Assembly (NCBI RefSeq): GCF_036038375.1
Contig: NZ_CP107935.1
Location: 5,642,001 to 5,706,000 of the forward strand
Origin: Streptomyces sp. NBC_00414
GTDB taxonomy: Bacteria > Actinomycetota > Actinomycetes > Streptomycetales > Streptomycetaceae
DNA length: 64,000 nucleotides
Reading direction: 5' to 3'
Shown here: positions 58,824-64,000 of the stretch, in pieces
Layout: every line of letters begins with the position of its first letter
How positions within the stretch are numbered: the stretch's first letter is position 1
Notes under the pieces: generated by a model
Told to the model about the DNA's origin: nothing
The model's database searches: none
Seen by the model: the letters and a program-made list of their open reading frames with translations, nothing else
Made by a program: the position numbers and the translations under genes

Positions 58824-59194
58824 GCGCGCGCCGCGGCCGACGCTCCGGCCCGCCACCGCTCGCCGGACACCGTCGCGAGCCGTCCGCGCACTGCGGCCCC
58901 GCTGTCCGGGAATCGCCGTGACGCGGCGGGCACGGACAAGATCGACGCCGGTCGAACTCCCTCCGCTCCGGCAATTGAGAGGTCACGCTCCGGATGACCC
59001 CGAAACGGCAGGTCGGCACTCCGGGCGGCAGGAATGGCGGGAGTCGGGTTACCGTTCGAGTGGCCGTTGCGGGCTTTTCCCGTTTGACACGGGGGCGGGA
59101 TGTACCGTCACACTCCGCAGCGTCAGCATGACCCGACCCCCGGGTTCAAGGCCTGGGGCGAGACACCCTGCGTCGACCGGAGAGAAGAGCGAAG
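58824..59194. other. Intergenic region upstream of topA
   Basis: No gene was seen. A TTGACA (59084-59089) could be the topA -35 element, but no -10 hexamer stands at 16-18 bp spacing. Confidence 0.45.
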
Positions 59195-62023
59195 TTGTCC
59201 CCGACCAGCGAGACCGCACACGGCGGCCGCCGACTCGTCATCGTCGAGTCGCCTGCCAAGGCGAAGACGATCAAGGGCTATCTCGGCCCTGGATACGTCG
59301 TCGAAGCGAGTGTCGGGCACATCCGCGACCTCCCCAACGGTGCCGCGGAGGTGCCCGAGAAGTACACCGGCGAGGTACGTCGGCTCGGCGTGGACGTCGA
59401 CAACGACTTCCAGCCGATCTACGTGGTCAACGCTGACAAGAAGGCCCAGGTCAAGAAGCTCAAGGACCTGCTGAAGGATTCCGACGAGCTCTTCCTCGCA
59501 ACCGATGAGGACCGCGAGGGCGAGGCCATCGCGTGGCACCTCCTTGAGGTCCTGAAGCCCAAGGTCCCCGTCCACCGGATGGTCTTCCACGAGATCACCA
59601 AGGACGCGATCCGCAGCGCCGTCGCCAACCCGCGCGAGCTCAACCAGCGCATGGTCGACGCCCAGGAGACCCGCCGCATCCTCGACCGCCTCTACGGCTA
59701 CGAGGTCTCGCCGGTCCTGTGGAAGAAGGTCATGCCGCGGCTGTCGGCGGGCCGCGTCCAGTCCGTGGCGACCCGCCTCGTCGTCGAGCGGGAGCGCGAG
59801 CGCATCGCCTTCCGCTCCGCCGAGTACTGGGACCTCACGGGCACCTTCGGCACCGGCCGCGCCGGCGACCGCAGCGACCCGTCGAACCTGGTGGCCCGGC
59901 TGACCGCGGTCGACGGCAAGCGCGTCGCCCAGGGCCGTGACTTCGACTCGCTCGGCCAGATCAAGGGCGCGAACACGCTCCACCTGGACGAGGCCAACGC
60001 CCGCGCGCTGGCCACCGCCCTGGAGAACACGGACTTCTCCGTCCGGTCCGTCGAGTCGAAGCCGTACCGACGCTCGCCGTACGCGCCGTTCCGTACGACC
60101 ACGCTCCAGCAGGAGGCGAGCCGCAAGCTCGGCTTCGGCGCGAAGTCCACGATGCAGGTGGCGCAGAAGCTGTACGAGAACGGCTTCATCACCTACATGC
60201 GTACGGACTCCACGACGCTCTCGGACACCGCGATCACCGCGGCCCGGGCCCAGGTCACGCAGCTGTACGGGGCGAGCTACCTGCCGGACAAGCCGCGTGT
60301 GTACGCCGGGAAGGTCAAGAACGCGCAGGAGGCGCACGAGGCGATCCGCCCCTCGGGCGACCGCTTCCGCACCCCCGCCGAGACGGGTCTGACCGGCGAC
60401 CAGTTCCGGCTGTACGAGCTGATCTGGAAGCGGACCGTCGCCTCCCAGATGAAGGACGCGGTCGGGAACTCCGTCACCGTGAAGATCGCGGGCAGGGCCT
60501 CCGACGGCCGGGACGCCGAGTTCAGCGCGTCCGGCAAGACGATCACCTTCCACGGCTTCCTGAAGGCGTACGTCGAGGGCGCGGACGACCCGAACGCCGA
60601 GCTGGACGACCGCGAGCGCCGCCTCCCGCAGGTGGAGGAGGGCGACCCGCTGTCCGTCGAGGAGATCTCGGTCGACGGTCACGCGACCAAGCCCCCGGCC
60701 CGTTACACCGAGGCCAGCCTGGTCAAGGAGCTCGAAGAGCGGGAGATCGGCCGCCCGTCGACGTACGCGTCGATCATCGGCACGATCCTCGACCGCGGCT
60801 ACGTGTTCAAGAAGGGGACGGCCCTCGTGCCCTCCTTCCTGTCCTTCGCCGTGGTCAACCTCCTGGAGAAGCACTTCGGGCGGCTCGTCGACTACGACTT
60901 CACGGCCAAGATGGAGGACGACCTCGACCGCATCGCGCGGGGCGAGGCCCGGTCCGTGCCGTGGCTCAGGCGCTTCTACTTCGGCGAGGGCGAGGCGACC
61001 GGCGCCGCGGAGGCAGGCAACGGCGACGGGGACCACCTCGGCGGCCTGAAGGAACTCGTCACCGACCTCGGTGCCATCGACGCCCGCGAGGTGTCGTCGT
61101 TCGCCGTGCACGACAGCGACATCATGCTGCGCGTCGGCCGCTACGGCCCGTACGTCGAGCGCGGCGAGAAGGACTCCGAGAACCATCAGCGCGCCGACGT
61201 GCCCGAGGACCTGGCGCCCGACGAGCTGACCGTCGACCTCGCCGAGGAACTGCTCGCCAAGCCGAGCGGCGACTTCGAGCTGGGCGCCGACCCGGAGTCG
61301 GGCCACCAGATCATCGCCCGTGACGGCCGCTACGGCCCGTACGTGACCGAGGTGCTCCCCGAGGGCACCCCGAAGACCGGCAAGAACGCCGTGAAGCCGC
61401 GTACGGCCTCGCTCTTCAAGTCGATGTCCCTGGACACGGTGACGCTCGCGGACGCCCTCAAGCTGATGTCGCTGCCGCGCGTCGTCGGCAAGGACGCCGA
61501 GGGCGTGGAGATCACCGCGCAGAACGGCCGCTACGGCCCGTATCTGAAGAAGGGCACCGACTCGCGCTCCCTGACAGCTGAGGACCAGCTCTTCACGATC
61601 ACCCTCGACGAGGCCCTCGCGATCTACGCGCAGCCCAAGCAGCGCGGGCGCGCGGCCGCCAAGCCGCCGCTGAAGGAACTCGGCGCCGACCCCGTCAGCG
61701 GCCAGCCGGTCGTCGTCAAGGACGGACGCTTCGGCGCGTACGTCACCGACGGCGAGACCAACGCGACCCTGCGGTCCGACGACAGCGTCGAGGAGATCAC
61801 TCCGGAGCGCGGTTTCGAACTGCTCGCGGAGAAGCGGGCGAAGGGGCCGGCGAAGAAGACGGCCAAGAAGGCCGCGAAGAAGGCACCCGCCAAGAAGGCG
61901 CCGGCGAAGAAAACGGCGGCAAAGAAGACAGCCGCTACGAAAACGGCGGCAAAGAAGACCACCACCGCGAAGAAGACGACCGCGAAGAAGGCGACCGCGG
62001 CCAAGGCGGCCTCCGAGGACTGA
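59195..62023 (+). CDS. topA: DNA topoisomerase I with Lys-rich C-terminal tail
   Basis: A TTG start at 59195 (GGAGAG upstream) gives 942 residues. The Toprim domain begins RRLVIVESPAKAKTIKGYL with acidic LATDEDREGEAIAWH. The catalytic tyrosine is residue 334 in GFITYMRTDST. The C-terminal half contains four repeats of the Topo-C pattern (GRYGPYV following xGADPxSGxxI), with no zinc fingers. The last 60 residues are an Ala/Lys/Thr tail (AKKTAKKAAKKAPAKKAPAK type). It relaxes negative supercoils. The actinobacterial tail increases processivity. Confidence 0.97.
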   Translation: MSPTSETAHGGRRLVIVESPAKAKTIKGYLGPGYVVEASVGHIRDLPNGAAEVPEKYTGEVRRLGVDVDNDFQPIYVVNADKKAQVKKLKDLLKDSDELFLATDEDREGEAIAWHLLEVLKPKVPVHRMVFHEITKDAIRSAVANPRELNQRMVDAQETRRILDRLYGYEVSPVLWKKVMPRLSAGRVQSVATRLVVERERERIAFRSAEYWDLTGTFGTGRAGDRSDPSNLVARLTAVDGKRVAQGRDFDSLGQIKGANTLHLDEANARALATALENTDFSVRSVESKPYRRSPYAPFRTTTLQQEASRKLGFGAKSTMQVAQKLYENGFITYMRTDSTTLSDTAITAARAQVTQLYGASYLPDKPRVYAGKVKNAQEAHEAIRPSGDRFRTPAETGLTGDQFRLYELIWKRTVASQMKDAVGNSVTVKIAGRASDGRDAEFSASGKTITFHGFLKAYVEGADDPNAELDDRERRLPQVEEGDPLSVEEISVDGHATKPPARYTEASLVKELEEREIGRPSTYASIIGTILDRGYVFKKGTALVPSFLSFAVVNLLEKHFGRLVDYDFTAKMEDDLDRIARGEARSVPWLRRFYFGEGEATGAAEAGNGDGDHLGGLKELVTDLGAIDAREVSSFAVHDSDIMLRVGRYGPYVERGEKDSENHQRADVPEDLAPDELTVDLAEELLAKPSGDFELGADPESGHQIIARDGRYGPYVTEVLPEGTPKTGKNAVKPRTASLFKSMSLDTVTLADALKLMSLPRVVGKDAEGVEITAQNGRYGPYLKKGTDSRSLTAEDQLFTITLDEALAIYAQPKQRGRAAAKPPLKELGADPVSGQPVVVKDGRFGAYVTDGETNATLRSDDSVEEITPERGFELLAEKRAKGPAKKTAKKAAKKAPAKKAPAKKTAAKKTAATKTAAKKTTTAKKTTAKKATAAKAASED

Positions 62024-62156
62024 GCCGTCCGTCCGAGGACTGAGCCGTTCTCCACAGAGGCTGCACAGGAGACCGCGCGAAGGGCTGAGCCGCCTTTCGG
62101 CTTCGGTCGAGACCGGTCCGGAGGCCAACCGGATCGTTCACCTTCGGTTCGTAGAG

Positions 62157-62193
62157 CGAACGCCCCGGCACCACTTGGTGTCGAGGGCGTTCG
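62157..62193 (+). terminator. Terminator-like hairpin after topA
   Basis: CGAACGCCC/GGGCGTTCG (9 bp) encloses an inner CACCA/TGGTG stem. Confidence 0.75.
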
Positions 62194-62244
62194 TATGTTC
62201 GGGGCCCTATTCGGGGACCGGGCCCGTCCGGATAGGCTGGCGGG

Positions 62245-64000
62245 ATGACGCGAGCCGAGCAGCCAACGGCCCACACTTCGGCCCCCGACGACGCCCTGGT
62301 CGCGGACTCACGGGAGCGAGCCGTCCGGGCGCTGCTGCGCGTACCGCAACTGAGGCGGTTGTGGAGCGCCCAGCTGGTGAGTGGCGTCGGCGACGCCCTC
62401 GCCCTGCTGGTCCTGGTCCTGCTCGCCCTCCAGGCGGCAGTGTCCGACGGCTCCTTCGGCGGCGGCTACCGCGGAGTGGCCCTCGCCGTGGCGGCGGTCT
62501 TCGGAGCGCGCATCCTCGCGACGCTGCTCTTCGGGGCGGTGCTGCTCGGTCCGCTCTCCACGCTCACCGCCCAGGACGGTCCGCTGGACCGCCGCTGGAC
62601 CATGGTCGGCGCGGACGGCGTACGGGCCGTACTGCTGATCATCGCGCCCCTGTGGATCGACTGGACCCCCGAGAACGCGCTGGCCGTGCTGCTCGTGACG
62701 GCGTTCGTGATCGGGGTCGCCGAGCGCTTCTGGACGGTGTGCCGCGAGAGCGCGGCGCCCGCGCTGCTGCCCGCCCCGCCCCTGGAGGGCGCGACGGTAC
62801 GGCCGCTGCCGGACCACATGGACGCCCTGCGGCGCCTCTCCCTGCGTACGGGATTCGTCGCGGCGCCCCTCGCGGCGGCGGCCCTCGTCGTCGCCGGGCT
62901 CCTCAACAACCTGCTGGGCGCCGGACTCGCGTGGTTCGACCAGCACCAGGCGGCGCTCGCCTCGTACGTCTCCGCGGGCCTGTTCGCCGCGTCCCTGTCG
63001 GTGCTCACCTTCCTCGAACTGCCCGACGTGCGGACCCCCCGCGCGAGGTCGCCGCTCGAAGGACTGCGCCGCCCCAGGACGGGTTCGGGCATCGACAAGG
63101 GCCGCACGGGGGCCATCGCGCTCCTGGTGCTCGCCTGCGCGGCCGTCGCCGGGGCCGTCGCGGCCGCCGTCGCGGTGGCCGTGCTGCACGCCAAGGACCT
63201 GGGCGGCGGCCCGGTGACGTACGGGCTGCTGGTGCTCGCGGTGACCGGCGGTGTCGTGGTCGGCATCCGCAGCGCCGCCAAGCTGCTGCCGTCGTTGTCG
63301 CGCCGGCGGCTGCTCGCCCTGGCGATCGCCTTCACGGGCATCGCGCTGCTCGCCGCCGGACTCGTCCCCGACGTCACCACCGTGCTCCTGATCGTCGGCC
63401 TCGCGGGCATCGGCGCGGGTGTCGCCGCGAACACCGGCCACGCCCTGCTCGACCAGGAGGCAGAGGACTACCGCCGCGCGCGTACGACGGAACACCTGCA
63501 CGCGGTCGTACGGGTCTTCGTGGCCGTGGGCGTCCTGGTGGCGCCGCTGGTGGCCGCCGCCATCGGTCCGCACCGCCTGGAGAACGGCAAGTTCGTGTTC
63601 GCGCACGGCGGCGCCGCCTTCACTCTGATGCTGGTCGGCGCGCTGTTGCTGCCCGTCGCCGCGCTGGTCCTCGCCAAGGCCGACGACCGCTCCGGAGTGC
63701 CCCTGCGGCACGACCTGCGGGACGCGCTGCGCGGCGGGGACGACCCGGTGCAGGCGCCCACCGACGCCGGGTTCTTCATCGCCCTGGAGGGCGGTGACGG
63801 GGCCGGCAAGTCGACCCAGGCCGAGGCCCTCGCGGAGTGGATCCGTGCCAAGGGACACGAGGTCGTGGTGACCCGCGAACCGGGCGCCACCCCCGTGGGC
63901 AAGCGGCTGCGGTCGATCCTGCTCGACGTGTCGTCGGCCGGCCTCTCGCATCGCGCGGAGGCCCTGTTGTACGCCGCCGACCGCGCGGAGCACGTGGACA
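62245..64000 (+). CDS. tmk: MFS-like membrane domain fused to thymidylate kinase, truncated by the window edge
   Basis: ATG at 62245 begins an open frame that reaches the window end (585 codons visible). Residues about 30-490 form a polytopic membrane domain with about 12 helices resembling an MFS transporter (LWSAQLVSGVGDALALLVLV onward). The kinase starts at about residue 510 with FFIALEGGDGAGKSTQAEAL (P-loop 516-524), then VTREPGATPVGKRLRS (thymidylate binding) and LLYAADRAEHV. Thymidylate kinase makes dTDP. The fused form is known in Streptomyces and relatives. The membrane domain's role is unclear. The rest of the kinase lies outside the window. Confidence 0.94.
   Translation, partial: MTRAEQPTAHTSAPDDALVADSRERAVRALLRVPQLRRLWSAQLVSGVGDALALLVLVLLALQAAVSDGSFGGGYRGVALAVAAVFGARILATLLFGAVLLGPLSTLTAQDGPLDRRWTMVGADGVRAVLLIIAPLWIDWTPENALAVLLVTAFVIGVAERFWTVCRESAAPALLPAPPLEGATVRPLPDHMDALRRLSLRTGFVAAPLAAAALVVAGLLNNLLGAGLAWFDQHQAALASYVSAGLFAASLSVLTFLELPDVRTPRARSPLEGLRRPRTGSGIDKGRTGAIALLVLACAAVAGAVAAAVAVAVLHAKDLGGGPVTYGLLVLAVTGGVVVGIRSAAKLLPSLSRRRLLALAIAFTGIALLAAGLVPDVTTVLLIVGLAGIGAGVAANTGHALLDQEAEDYRRARTTEHLHAVVRVFVAVGVLVAPLVAAAIGPHRLENGKFVFAHGGAAFTLMLVGALLLPVAALVLAKADDRSGVPLRHDLRDALRGGDDPVQAPTDAGFFIALEGGDGAGKSTQAEALAEWIRAKGHEVVVTREPGATPVGKRLRSILLDVSSAGLSHRAEALLYAADRAEHVD

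Noticed and set aside
59123..62128. Long minus-strand open frame opposite topA
   Set aside because: It is a shadow of topA; Arg/Leu-rich composition and no motif.
1..64000. Antibiotic biosynthesis cluster or insertion sequence
   Set aside because: No PKS, NRPS, terpene or transposase-like reading frame was recognised.

Overview
The window is a GC-rich actinobacterial chromosome segment, almost certainly from a Streptomyces species. It carries wblA, bldG, ssd, a Crp regulator and a 6C small RNA in the order I remember from Streptomyces coelicolor (about SCO3542 to SCO3600). GTG starts, third-position GC bias and 4-bp ATGA/GTGA overlaps are frequent. From memory, much of the order also matches the mycobacterial block around Rv3646c to Rv3683 (topA, Tad-like genes, ssd/6C, HAD phosphatase, acs, marP, nth, crp, paired ArsA-like ATPases, WhiB, PonA2, metallophosphoesterase). 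Most of the window is therefore old, vertically inherited core.

Layout. 1-7.9 kb: a truncated S9 peptidase, an RCK-TM-RCK transport protein, a metal-type permease with its TIGR03943 partner, a Tat-exported beta-propeller protein and a secreted serine hydrolase. 7.9-10.1 kb: an accessory island at tRNA-Pro(CGG), with a lactococcin-972-like secreted protein that has four extra cysteines, a small membrane protein, and a decayed tyrosine integrase end abutting the tRNA. 10.1-23.5 kb: Pr6Pr membrane protein, metallophosphoesterase, YqeY, a bifunctional PBP, wblA, two ArsA-family ATPases, RidA, NUDIX and metallo-beta-lactamase enzymes, a frameshifted small gene, a beta-propeller protein and crp. 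23.7-30.8 kb: nth with a histone-like tail, a CoA-type NUDIX, MarP protease, alpha/beta hydrolase, holin-like protein and NhaA. 30.9-39.1 kb: acs, a SulP-STAS-carbonic anhydrase fusion, a deacetylase-like lipoprotein, a CooC/MinD-like ATPase and a degenerate Fic-fold protein. 39.5-46.4 kb: HAD phosphatase, 6C RNA, then ssd and a tightly overlapping Tad/Flp-like secretion operon. 46.4-53.2 kb: an MrfA-like helicase, bldG with its ATPase partner, and the H+-pyrophosphatase hppA. 53.4-64 kb: a lipoprotein, a methyltransferase, a receptor-type Ser/Thr kinase, topA and the start of an MFS-thymidylate kinase fusion.

The strongest novelty candidates are the tRNA-Pro island with its cysteine-rich lactococcin-972-like peptide, the uncharacterised Tad-like operon downstream of ssd and the 6C RNA, the RCK-TM-RCK protein without a recognisable K+ filter, and the Fic-fold protein that has lost its catalytic histidine. 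Several in-frame repeat expansions (nth, NUDIX, tadA, TIGR03943) and non-coding tandem repeats mark recent slippage. No CRISPR array, insertion sequence or antibiotic biosynthesis cluster was seen.
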